The notes below the pieces were generated by a model that was not told the DNA's origin, did no database searches, and saw nothing but the letters and a program-made list of their open reading frames with translations. Position numbers and translations under genes: made by a program. Below, piece by piece: positions 24,092 to 31,760 of a stretch of DNA of 34,133 bases; the stretch's first letter is position 1; each line of letters starts with the position of its first letter. This DNA comes from Bacillota bacterium (GTDB lineage Bacteria > Bacillota > SHA-98 > UBA4971): the NCBI GenBank assembly GCA_012841305.1, contig DUVA01000207.1, positions 1 through 34,133 of the forward strand. Direction: 5' to 3'.

Positions 24092-24628
24092 TTACCTTTC
24101 TGACAAGGGTTTTAGGAGCCCTCTGCGGATAAGTATTTCAGAAAGAAGAATCGCGATGGCGCCTCCTGCAAGAGCAGTAATGAGCTGTGGCAGTTGCATC
24201 ATTTGAGCGATTTTCGGCGGAACAGCAACTACAAACCTTACTGCGCCGGCCAGCACTAAGTACTTGATGATTGATGCTGCAACGACAGCAACATACTTGT
24301 TGCGCTTCTCAACCAATCCGTAAACTACAACCAAGACAACGTTCCCCAATGCGATGAATGGAATCATCGGCCCTAGCGGAGCAGGCAGAATACCGCGCCA
24401 AAAAGCGATGACAGGGGTGATGAGGCCTATTGCCACGCCTCCCAAAATCCCCACAAATACGCTTGCAATATACAGCATTGTGTTGACTAGCGGGCCGGTC
24501 GCATATTGTGGCATACCCATCATCTGTATTACTAAAGTGAGTGCCATTAATATGGCAGTCCTGGTAATAAAAAGAACATTTCGGCTCGTCTGCGTAACAT
24601 TCTTACGGTTGTTGTTCAAAACACCCAC
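24092..24628 (-). CDS. ECF transporter S component (PF12822-like)
   Basis: 178 residues with about six hydrophobic segments. TGPLVNTMLYIASVFVGILG, ITPVIAFWRGILP and MIPFIALGNVVLVVVYGL follow the pattern of ECF substrate-binding subunits of the riboflavin/folate/pantothenate size class. The start is a GTG with AAGGAG 7 nt upstream, giving GVLNNNRKN. First gene of the operon; 131 nt separate it from tex, including an imperfect 21-nt direct repeat (about 24668-24712). I saw no TPP, FMN or other known riboswitch upstream, so the substrate cannot be read from regulation. Confidence 0.78.
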   Translation of the reverse strand: MGVLNNNRKNVTQTSRNVLFITRTAILMALTLVIQMMGMPQYATGPLVNTMLYIASVFVGILGGVAIGLITPVIAFWRGILPAPLGPMIPFIALGNVVLVVVYGLVEKRNKYVAVVAASIIKYLVLAGAVRFVVAVPPKIAQMMQLPQLITALAGGAIAILLSEILIRRGLLKPLSER

Positions 24629-24759
24629 CTTCTTTCTCCTTGCAAGCCGGTTTGCATCTCTTTGGGACTCCTCGAGACTCCTCTACATTCTTCTGAGACT
24701 TTTCTACATCCTCGTGTCTTTTCCTCCCGGGCTGCAGTAATCGGCATCTGATGCTGATA

Positions 24760-26952
24760 TCAATCTTCCCCTGAATCCGAAGCCCGGATTCGCATGGATA
24801 AAGATATCCGTCCCCGTTCAGAGTCGACTTTGATCACCTTCACTCTTACTACATCACCAACTGCCACCACATTATGCGGGCTTTGCACGAAAGAATCACT
24901 CATCTCAGAAATGTGGATGAGTCCGTCCCGTTCAACCCCGATATCAACAAACGCCCCAAAATCGACTACGTTGCGTACGGTTCCAGAAACCACCATACCG
25001 GGCGCAAGGTCCTTCATGGACAGGACATCACTACGGAATACAGGGCCCGGCAGCTCCGCCCTGGGATCTCGTCCCGGACGTCTGAGCGCGTCTACTATGT
25101 CCTCAAGGGTGGGAACACCTGCATTAAGCTCTTCTGAAAGGGCTTTGACGTCAACATCCACAAGTTTGCGGCGTAATTGAGTTACCTTCTCCGGAGAAAG
25201 AAGATCCTCCGGGGAAGAGCCAAGGAGAATGAGAACCGCTTCAGCCACATCGTAAGACTCTGGGTGAATCGGTGTAATAGCAAGAGGATCCTCAACTGAC
25301 CTTATCCTGAGGAACCCGGCTGCTTGCTGAAATGTTTTCGGTCCGAGCCTGGGCACGTCCTGCAAGCCGGCTCTGGATTCGAATGGGCCGTTTTCCTCCC
25401 GAAACGAGACAATATTCTTTGCCACTGTCTTTGAAATGCCTGCTACGTAGGATAAGAGAGCAGCAGATGCCGTATTAAGATTGACACCTACATAGTTGAC
25501 ACATGATTCCACTGTTTTTTCCAAAGTTTCCCCGAGCCTCGCCTGGTTAATGTCGTGCTGATAAAGGCCTACCCCGATTGATTTGGGATCAATCTTCACA
25601 AGCTCAGCCAAGGGATCCTGAAGCCTGCGGGCAATCGATACTGCGCCCCTCACGGATACGTCAAGATCCGGAAACTCCTCCCGCCCCATATCAGAGGCGG
25701 AATAGACTGAAGCGCCGGCCTCATCCACAATTACATAGCTTAGACCATGAGCTGAGTTCTTTATGAATTCGCTGACAAATGCCTCAGTTTCACGGGAGGC
25801 GGTACCATTGCCGATAGTAATGACATTGACACCATGCTTCCGGACGAGATCCCCGACAATCCTCTCTGCTTCGTCGCGCCGCTCCTGTGGGGGGTGTGGG
25901 TATATGACTGCAGTCGCAAGTAGTTTACCTGTAGGATCCACTACTGCTATTTTCGATCCTGTTCGAAAACCGGGATCAATACCCAATACTACTTTACCGC
26001 TGACAGGAGACTGCATCAGGAGATTCCGAAGATTCCTTGCGAATACTCCTATTGCATGATCCTCCGCCTTCTCCGTGAGAGCGCTGCGAGTCTCCCGCTC
26101 CATTGCAGGACATAGAAGTCGCGTGTACCCGTCTTCAATCGCAAGGTCAAGCTGATCCTTGAATATCCCGTTGTCATCACTGACGAAATTTCCTCGAATG
26201 GCCGAAAGAAGGACCTCATCAGGCCTTGACACCTTAACCTTCAACGCACCTTTGGACTCTCCTCGGTTTATCGCCAAGATCCTGTGGGGAGGCATATTCG
26301 CAATTTGCTCCCCGTAGTCATAGTAGTCCTCATACTCGGGCATGCGCTCATCCTGCGCCTCGGCCCCTGTGGTCTCCAAGAAACCCTGCTCACGGAAATG
26401 CCGCCTGGCCATAGCCCTGACTTTAGCGTCTTCCATGACAATCTCAGCTACGATATCACGTGCTCCGGCCAGGGCATCATCGGCTGTGGACACGTCCTTT
26501 TCAGGGTCTATGTACAGGGCTGCTATCTCCTGGATATCTCCGTCCACATCCTGACGCTCCAGCATCAACATGGCAAGTGGCTCCAGTCCCTTCTCACGGG
26601 CTTTCGTAGCCCTGGTCTGCCTTTTTGGACGGTAAGGGAGGTAGAGGTCTTCCACTTCCTGCAGCGTAGATGCGCCAAGGATAGCGTCCCGAAGCTCGTC
26701 TGTAAGCTTACCTTGTTCGTCAATGGACCTTATCACTGCATCCTTACGTTCTTCGAGATTGCAGAGGTACGCCAAGCGCTCTTCAATTGATCTTATGACC
26801 ACTTCATCCAGTGATCCGGTAACCTCTTTTCTATACCTGGCAATGAACGGTACAGTATTTCCCTCTTCAAGAAGGGCGACTATGCTGGTTACATTAGCTG
26901 TCTTCACAGAAAGTTCCGCAGAAATTCTCTCTATGATCCCTTGTTTAGTCAT
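24760..26952 (-). CDS. tex: Tex family RNA-binding transcription accessory protein
   Basis: 730 residues from the ATG at 26952 (GGTGAG 6 nt upstream), normal for Tex; 16 further in-frame codons upstream are unlikely to be translated. The N-terminal helical domain (IARYRKEVTGSLDEVVIR) is followed by a YqgF/RNase H-like domain (about 315-440, VVLGIDPGFRTGSKIAVVD), helix-hairpin-helix repeats (about 480-545) and a C-terminal S1 domain (about 640-715, GTVRNVVDFGAFVDIGVERDGL). Tex associates with RNA polymerase and RNA, and affects elongation or mRNA turnover. Single gene, divergent from the DUF1538 unit. Confidence 0.96.
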   Translation of the reverse strand: MTKQGIIERISAELSVKTANVTSIVALLEEGNTVPFIARYRKEVTGSLDEVVIRSIEERLAYLCNLEERKDAVIRSIDEQGKLTDELRDAILGASTLQEVEDLYLPYRPKRQTRATKAREKGLEPLAMLMLERQDVDGDIQEIAALYIDPEKDVSTADDALAGARDIVAEIVMEDAKVRAMARRHFREQGFLETTGAEAQDERMPEYEDYYDYGEQIANMPPHRILAINRGESKGALKVKVSRPDEVLLSAIRGNFVSDDNGIFKDQLDLAIEDGYTRLLCPAMERETRSALTEKAEDHAIGVFARNLRNLLMQSPVSGKVVLGIDPGFRTGSKIAVVDPTGKLLATAVIYPHPPQERRDEAERIVGDLVRKHGVNVITIGNGTASRETEAFVSEFIKNSAHGLSYVIVDEAGASVYSASDMGREEFPDLDVSVRGAVSIARRLQDPLAELVKIDPKSIGVGLYQHDINQARLGETLEKTVESCVNYVGVNLNTASAALLSYVAGISKTVAKNIVSFREENGPFESRAGLQDVPRLGPKTFQQAAGFLRIRSVEDPLAITPIHPESYDVAEAVLILLGSSPEDLLSPEKVTQLRRKLVDVDVKALSEELNAGVPTLEDIVDALRRPGRDPRAELPGPVFRSDVLSMKDLAPGMVVSGTVRNVVDFGAFVDIGVERDGLIHISEMSDSFVQSPHNVVAVGDVVRVKVIKVDSERGRISLSMRIRASDSGED

Positions 26953-27121
26953 TTCTAGCTCACCATCTTTACAAACTCTCTTCACAGCAAGATACTGCAA
27001 TGGGGTTTTCCACTACCTGTAATGCATTACTATCATCATAATATGGACACAGCAAGGTCACAAGCTAATTCTTGCAGGTGACGACTCGCCGGACTTGACT
27101 TCGAGGCCGCTCTTGCTGCTA

Positions 27122-27157
27122 TTGCCCAACATTTCTTATATGCTATACTAAGAAATG
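27122..27157 (+). promoter_or_regulatory. Extended -10 promoter covered by a 9+9 bp dyad (DUF1538-P-II)
   Basis: TTGCCC (27122-27127), 16 nt, TATACT (27144-27149), with a TG one base upstream of the -10. CATTTCTTA (27130-27138) and TAAGAAATG (27149-27157) are perfect inverted copies 10 nt apart, so the -10 box lies at the centre of the dyad, a classic repressor position. Confidence 0.6.
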
Positions 27158-27201
27158 GTTCCCTAATTGTACACCCTTTGGAAGGAGGTATATGTGATCA
27201 A

Positions 27202-27897
27202 GTGAGAAACGTTTACGCAACTTCAATCGAGGCACTTATCGGTGTTCTTCCGGTAGTGCTGCTATTGCTCTTATTTAACAGATTTGTCTTGCGAGTGCCT
27301 CTGGAAAATGCCAGAGAAACCTTTATTGGGCTCGCACTGACCGTTATCGGTATCGTCCTCTTTTCTAATGGGCTGAAAATTGGCCTACTCCCCCTTGGCG
27401 AGACTGTCGGCATCAACCTCCCAGGACATGCTCCGATGTGGTTAGTCCTTGCCTTTGCTTTTGTCCTTGGATTCGGCGTGACTTTGGCTGAGCCGTCCTT
27501 ACAAGCACTGGGTGAGCAAATAGAAGAACTCAGCGCGGGAATCATACCGAAGCGCGCCATGATTCTTACTGTAGCTTTAGGAATCGGGCTTGGTGTGACG
27601 ATGGGTGTAATAAAGATTATCTTTCAAATACCTACTTCAAAAATTCTGCTCCCATCACTGGTTCTAATAGCAATACTTATGCAATTCGCGCCGAAGGCTG
27701 CAGTAGGCATAGCATTTGACGCTGCCGGAGTCACTACAGGGCCGGTTACAGTCCCGACTATAATAGCCATGGGGGTAGGTATTGCCACCGCGTTAGGAGG
27801 ACGTGACCCGCTCATAGATGGCTTTGGCCTAATAGCGCTATGTCTTGTCGGAGTCACCTTTACAGTATTGATACTCGGGATGATTTTTAAGATTTAG
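27202..27897 (+). CDS. DUF1538 membrane protein
   Basis: 231 residues with about six hydrophobic segments. Conserved DUF1538 patterns are TLAEPSLQALGEQIEEL (about 94-110) and FAPKAAVGIAFDAAGVTTGPVTVPTII (about 172-198). Full-length relatives hold two such units; this gene holds one. The frame opens at a TTG (27178) ahead of the GGAGGT ribosome site, so the real start is the GTG at 27202, 12 nt after that site. The P-II gene begins 11 nt after its stop. The substrate of this family is unknown; pairing with P-II suggests a nitrogen- or carbon-status-controlled transporter (inference). Confidence 0.85.
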   Translation: MRNVYATSIEALIGVLPVVLLLLLFNRFVLRVPLENARETFIGLALTVIGIVLFSNGLKIGLLPLGETVGINLPGHAPMWLVLAFAFVLGFGVTLAEPSLQALGEQIEELSAGIIPKRAMILTVALGIGLGVTMGVIKIIFQIPTSKILLPSLVLIAILMQFAPKAAVGIAFDAAGVTTGPVTVPTIIAMGVGIATALGGRDPLIDGFGLIALCLVGVTFTVLILGMIFKI

Positions 27898-27908
27898 GGG
27901 GTGAGGGC

Positions 27909-28241
27909 ATGGGATATAACGCCGTATTTGTAGTGCTTCCCAGAGGCACCGCAGAACATGTCATGAATGTAGCTAAGGAAGCGGGCGCACAGGGAGGAAC
28001 AATACTCCTTGCAAGAGGCACAGGTGCCCAGGAAGCGAAAACGTTTTTAGGACTTACTGTAGACATAGCAAAAGAGGTCCTTTTCGTCCTTATAGATGAA
28101 AAGGACACTGAAAGAATACTGAAAGCCATAGTTGAAGCAGGCCATCTCGAGAAACCCGGAACAGGCATTGCGTTCGTCATGAGCGTAGACAAAACAGTCG
28201 GCCTCATCACCAGGGATAGTATCAAGCCTGTTAACGAATAG
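27909..28241 (+). CDS. P-II family signalling protein
   Basis: 110 residues, the size of GlnB/GlnK. The fold pattern is visible: beta1 AVFVVLPRGTAEHVMNVAKEAGAQGGTILLARGTG, the T-loop region shortened (QEAKTFLGLTVDIAKEVLFVLID) and the C-terminal GTGIAFVMSVDKTVGL. The T loop lacks the tyrosine uridylylated in enterobacterial GlnB. The ATG follows GGGGGTGAGG. Co-transcribed with the DUF1538 gene, it probably binds that membrane protein and gates it in response to a nucleotide or small ligand, as GlnK does with AmtB; this is by analogy. The start overlaps no other gene. Confidence 0.88.
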   Translation: MGYNAVFVVLPRGTAEHVMNVAKEAGAQGGTILLARGTGAQEAKTFLGLTVDIAKEVLFVLIDEKDTERILKAIVEAGHLEKPGTGIAFVMSVDKTVGLITRDSIKPVNE

Positions 28242-28276
28242 ACCGGGAATACATATCGCTTACCTGTATTGGTCTA
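28239..28276. terminator. Hairpin between convergent P-II and SYLF genes
   Basis: TAGACC plus AATACA pair with TGTATT plus GGTCTA, with a GGG bulge and an 11-nt loop. The stop codons of both genes form the two outer ends of the stem. There is no T tract in either direction, so terminator function is uncertain. Confidence 0.4.
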
Positions 28277-28990
28277 AACTGAGGTCTTGCCTCCTCCTCT
28301 GAGCACTAACGCGTTCAGCTCACGAATAAGAGGCCTAATCCTGGAATCAGTCGCCCTGCGCTGCAGGAGTTCAGTGGATGAGGCTGATCTCTTCCAATAC
28401 AGCTCGTTAGCGGCGTCGTCCGGGTTCACCTTCGCCCCTTCCAGAGAGAACCCTATGAATGCGCCTTTGCTCATTGAGTAACTGTAGATTGCAGCCTTAA
28501 GCTCGATATCTGTTCCGGCTTCCAAATGACGGCCGAGAGGGCCTGCTGCTACAGTCAAGTCACCACCCAGGGTGAAGCTGCCTTCCTCGAAGCTCTTCAT
28601 ACCTCGTTCATTTGTAATAACAAGGACAAGAGCGGTAGATTGCACACCAATCTGGAGGCCGTAAGAAAGCCCTGTCATTTCCACAAAACCTGGACCGTAC
28701 CATTGTCCTGTTGCCGAATTCCTCTTCAATACAACTCCTTTGCCGTGTCTTGCCCCCAGCATCAGACCGGCTTTGACTACTGACGGGAATATCGCCACTC
28801 CCTTGGCCCTGGCCAGAAGATCGGACATAGTACCGCAGTCTTCCTGGGCCGACATTTCCTGTAGCACATTTAGCGCGTCTTCAATGCGAGTCTCCGGAAC
28901 GGTTGAAGCTTCAGCGCCAAAGACTAAGCCTGCCAGTAATAGGATCACACTGAGACATGCCAACAGGTTGCATGCAGCCTGTTTCTTCAC
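28274..28990 (-). CDS. SYLF (YSC84-like) lipid-binding domain protein
   Basis: 238 residues. The GTG has AAGGAGGAGG upstream. A signal peptide (about 1-28, LLACLSVILLLAGLVFGAEAS) is followed by the SYLF domain: LLARAKGVAIFPSVVKAGLMLGARHGKGVVL, WYGPGFVEMTGLSYGLQIGVQSTALVLVITN, and FTLGGDLTVAAGPLGRHLEAGTD. Eukaryotic SYLF domains bind phosphoinositides; bacterial ones are exported proteins of unknown role, found mostly in diderms. It converges on the P-II gene. A 20-bp perfect palindrome lies about 45 nt before its start. Confidence 0.85.
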   Translation of the reverse strand: MKKQAACNLLACLSVILLLAGLVFGAEASTVPETRIEDALNVLQEMSAQEDCGTMSDLLARAKGVAIFPSVVKAGLMLGARHGKGVVLKRNSATGQWYGPGFVEMTGLSYGLQIGVQSTALVLVITNERGMKSFEEGSFTLGGDLTVAAGPLGRHLEAGTDIELKAAIYSYSMSKGAFIGFSLEGAKVNPDDAANELYWKRSASSTELLQRRATDSRIRPLIRELNALVLRGGGKTSV

Positions 28991-29032
28991 CGGGCAACCC
29001 TCCTCCTTGAGGTTAATGGACGCAAAGAACTG

Positions 29033-29052
29033 TCTGATAGAATTCTATCAGA
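29033..29052. promoter_or_regulatory. 20-bp perfect palindrome, likely operator for the SYLF gene
   Basis: TCTGATAGAATTCTATCAGA is its own reverse complement, 43-62 nt upstream of the SYLF GTG. The TAGAAT inside it could be the -10 box on the minus strand. Confidence 0.55.
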
Positions 29053-29253
29053 TAATCTCCAAATTGAGAACATTAGCCTTTGGCAATTCCTTCCCAGCTC
29101 AGCCAAGCCGGCTTAGCTAAATGGCTTAGTTATGCCAGCTTGACCATACGGCTTGGCTTTTGTGTTGTCCGGTTACACGTCAAATATGCCAAATGTTCCT
29201 AGCGTACGGGACTTCTTTCGGTCCATCGAGTCAGCAAAATGCCAGACAGACAT

Positions 29254-29299
29254 GGGACTGACGCACGCATCAGGCATGCTACATGCGCACATCAGTCCC
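29254..29299 (-). terminator. Strong hairpin after the barrel gene
   Basis: Arms of 17 nt (29254-29270 and 29283-29299; outer eight pairs GGGACTGA/TCAGTCCC perfect, two G-U and one mismatch inside) with a 12-nt loop, starting 24 nt after the barrel stop codon. No T tract follows, so it may be a 3'-end stabiliser or a Rho-type end instead of an intrinsic terminator. Confidence 0.5.
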
Positions 29300-29322
29300 T
29301 GTCTCGTATTTGTGTCTTTAGT

Positions 29323-30840
29323 TCACCACACGACTTTGGCGCCGGCAAACACAGACTTGCTAATTGACAGATTGCCGAACTCAGTAGCCTCCTCACCGAG
29401 TAGGAATGTAGTTCCAATCCAGGCGCTGAGCATAGGATTCACCTTATAGGTATACCTGGGCACAATAAGCCCGCTCTTATCACGCAAATTGCAGATGTTC
29501 ATGAGCTCAATCTGATGATCATCATGTATCGTAGCGCGGCCGACTGCAGCTAAATAGTGGCCTGCCTTGGCTTTTTCACCTGGCATCCTATACGGTGAAA
29601 GCAACGAACCGCTGCCATTATACATGTACTGTCCCATGACATAGTATTCACTTGCGCTCCCGAACATCCGGTCCGCGCCCACTACTGCCCGGAGGTAGGG
29701 GTCGTTGGTCGACATGGCGATATTTCCCTCAGCGTCAAGCTCTTTTACCTTATCCGGCCATGTGTAGCTTCCTTCGCCCCAAAAGGTGTACGGACCCCAT
29801 GTACCGCTTGCAGCAGCGCCGAGCGCAGTTGCCTTGCGGTATGCTGCCTTAGGATAAATATCCATGTAAACATCTAATTGGGGAATGGGGACTGCCGGCA
29901 CAACCTCCATTGATGGGACAGTCTCGACCCAAAGAACAGGTGTATCCTCCCACCCGCGAAACCCGCTGAGGTATAGGTCCCACATTCCGAAGTTCATGCC
30001 TGCCCGTCCAGCTAATTCCAGACGGTCTGTGAATGAATTCGGAGGCTTGGCGGAAAACTCAGGTGAAGTCAGACGTACTTCTGCGTTCCTTATACTTTCG
30101 GCTAACTGCACTTCAATGCCAGGTATGCCCGACATCTCAGGAGGTAATAGTGGCAACATGGCCCCAGCTAACGCCTCAGCTGCTCCCGGGGCCTGCAATC
30201 CCGCTTGGACGCCATAACCAATGCCGCCCAAGATTTCCGCATGATACTCTTCCGGCAACGGCACCCCTTGGAGCCTCGGGTTCAGCACTAATACCATGCC
30301 AACATCAGCTGACATATGCTTCCATGACGGATATGCTGATACATACACAGCAGGCACAGGCAGCCCGGTAAGTTCCGTAAGCCCTCCTTGGGTCAAAGTA
30401 GCCATAGACGGCAGTGGGTTGACATAGCTTGTGGGATTGAATCCATAAGCAGTCCCCCACGACACCAGCTGCTGGCCAAGGCGCAAGTCAAACAGATCAT
30501 GATAGATATCAGCATATGCCTCATCCAGCTCAAGCCATTTGCCTTCAGATGCCTTATGGTTATACCAACCCTTGACAGATACGTGAGCATGTCCGTCAAT
30601 CCCTGCTCCCGCCCTCCTCAAGTCCTGGTCCAGTGAAAGCTTATACCTTGTAATGCCGAGAGAGAGTTCTCCCTCAGTCAGAAACCAATTCACCGTCTGC
30701 TCGGCCTCTCCGGAAAGACTGAGCCCTGTGGGCCCTAACTCCATCCCACATGCGACGCCGGATGACAGTCCTAATGCTAATACAGCACAAATGAGAATAG
30801 ATATCATACTCTTGAATCTAAGCATTCTTCTGGATTTCAT
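29323..30840 (-). CDS. DUF1302-like outer-membrane beta-barrel protein
   Basis: 505 residues. A basic start and hydrophobic stretch (about 10-32) form a signal peptide. The mature part has alternating beta-strand patterns throughout and LRLGQQLVSWGTAYGFNPTSYVNPL (about 116-140), close to the LRLG-Q-W-G-NP signature of DUF1302 porin-like proteins. The last residue is Trp (FAGAKVVW), the C-terminal aromatic used by BAM-assembled barrels. The ATG has GGGGAGGA 9 nt upstream. It is third in line after an RND exporter and a LolA-like protein, the order in which DUF1302 genes occur in Proteobacteria. This is the most direct sign of an outer membrane. Role: probably the outer-membrane end of a lipid/hydrophobic-compound pathway. 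Confidence 0.78.
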   Translation of the reverse strand: MKSRRMLRFKSMISILICAVLALGLSSGVACGMELGPTGLSLSGEAEQTVNWFLTEGELSLGITRYKLSLDQDLRRAGAGIDGHAHVSVKGWYNHKASEGKWLELDEAYADIYHDLFDLRLGQQLVSWGTAYGFNPTSYVNPLPSMATLTQGGLTELTGLPVPAVYVSAYPSWKHMSADVGMVLVLNPRLQGVPLPEEYHAEILGGIGYGVQAGLQAPGAAEALAGAMLPLLPPEMSGIPGIEVQLAESIRNAEVRLTSPEFSAKPPNSFTDRLELAGRAGMNFGMWDLYLSGFRGWEDTPVLWVETVPSMEVVPAVPIPQLDVYMDIYPKAAYRKATALGAAASGTWGPYTFWGEGSYTWPDKVKELDAEGNIAMSTNDPYLRAVVGADRMFGSASEYYVMGQYMYNGSGSLLSPYRMPGEKAKAGHYLAAVGRATIHDDHQIELMNICNLRDKSGLIVPRYTYKVNPMLSAWIGTTFLLGEEATEFGNLSISKSVFAGAKVVW

Positions 30841-30897
30841 CTAAACTTGTCCTCCCCTCTGATCATAGAGAGTCTAGTGATGACATTGCGGAATGCC

Positions 30898-31737
30898 TTA
30901 ACGTCTGCGCAGGTAACGCACAGTGAAATACTCGTCAGGCACATCCGCCTCAGACGCCTCCATAATCTTGATTATCGTCTTTGTGCCTGCCAAAACATCA
31001 CTCATCACAACTTGAGACGGCTCCCACTTCCCCTTTGTGTTCTTTTTCCACCCTGATGTATCAAGGGATTTTCTTAGCTTATCCCCGCGGCCATAGAACT
31101 CTACCCTAACCGGGATAGACTCATCCTGCCATACCCACATCTTCACGAACGTATATTCACTCTTTGCCTTGGGAGTAAGCTGAAGCACATAGCACTTATG
31201 CCCGTCGAACGTATCGTCATCCAGCCTCTTGGACTCATAGTCTTCCTTATATGTAGCTGTTCCCGATATTTCCTCATATGTAAAGTCAGTCCCCATGAAC
31301 TTCGTTTGCATTTCCTGAGCTGCGATTCTTCTTTCTTTTCCAAGGGCGGGCATGAAAAGCCATATCTCAGAATCCTTGCCATCCGGTTTCGTTATGCTAA
31401 GCAGCTTTGTACCTGCGACATCCGCCGGCTGCAGGTATTCAAGTAATTGTTTCTCTGTATCATCAGCGTCTGTCTTCCTATAGATCTGCAGTGTATTACT
31501 TCTCTGTTGACCGCGTTTACTCTCAGTTATGAGCTCAATCTTAGCTGAACCGCTCCCTACGAGTAGCGCTGTGCCTTCAACTTCGTCCAAGATCTGCCTA
31601 GCGGTAAGCTCTGCGCCATGCACGTTACAAGGCATGACCAAGATACACATGCTAAGCACCGCCAGCAACACCCACGCATCTCTAATCTTAGGCCCGCTCA
31701 AGCGCGATAGCCTTCGTGCCTTATTTGCCGGGTTCAT
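30898..31737 (-). CDS. LolA-like outer membrane lipoprotein-sorting protein
   Basis: 279 residues. After a long N-terminal region with a hydrophobic signal (about 20-42, ending near NVHGAE), the mature domain starts LTARQILDEVEGTALLVG and has SKRGQQRSNTLQIYRK, DSEIWLFMPALGKERRIA and TDFTYEEISGTATYKEDYESKRLDDDTF, the pattern of the PF17131 group annotated as outer membrane lipoprotein-sorting protein. Members have the LolA/LolB half-barrel that holds an acyl chain. It lies 23 nt after the RND gene and 57 nt before the barrel gene, so it probably carries a lipid cargo across the periplasm between them. Confidence 0.85.
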   Translation of the reverse strand: MNPANKARRLSRLSGPKIRDAWVLLAVLSMCILVMPCNVHGAELTARQILDEVEGTALLVGSGSAKIELITESKRGQQRSNTLQIYRKTDADDTEKQLLEYLQPADVAGTKLLSITKPDGKDSEIWLFMPALGKERRIAAQEMQTKFMGTDFTYEEISGTATYKEDYESKRLDDDTFDGHKCYVLQLTPKAKSEYTFVKMWVWQDESIPVRVEFYGRGDKLRKSLDTSGWKKNTKGKWEPSQVVMSDVLAGTKTIIKIMEASEADVPDEYFTVRYLRRR

Positions 31738-31760
31738 AACTACATCACCGTCCTGAAGGT

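Larger units (their letters stand above)
28991..29322. other. Intergenic region between SYLF and barrel genes
   Basis: 332 bases without a gene. It holds a 20-bp palindrome (29033-29052), a long-range 10-bp inverted repeat AGCCAAGCCG (29102-29111) and CGGCTTGGCT (29149-29158) with imperfect 13-nt tandem repeats inside, and a 17-bp hairpin (29254-29299) just after the barrel gene. Confidence 0.6.

Noticed and set aside
24629-24759. Vitamin riboswitch ahead of the ECF operon
   Set aside because: No TPP, FMN, THF or cobalamin core motif is visible; the stretch holds only an imperfect 21-nt direct repeat.
29102-29158. Intrinsic terminator formed by AGCCAAGCCG and CGGCTTGGCT followed by TTTT
   Set aside because: The loop is nearly 40 nt and the T run is on the plus strand, where no gene ends.
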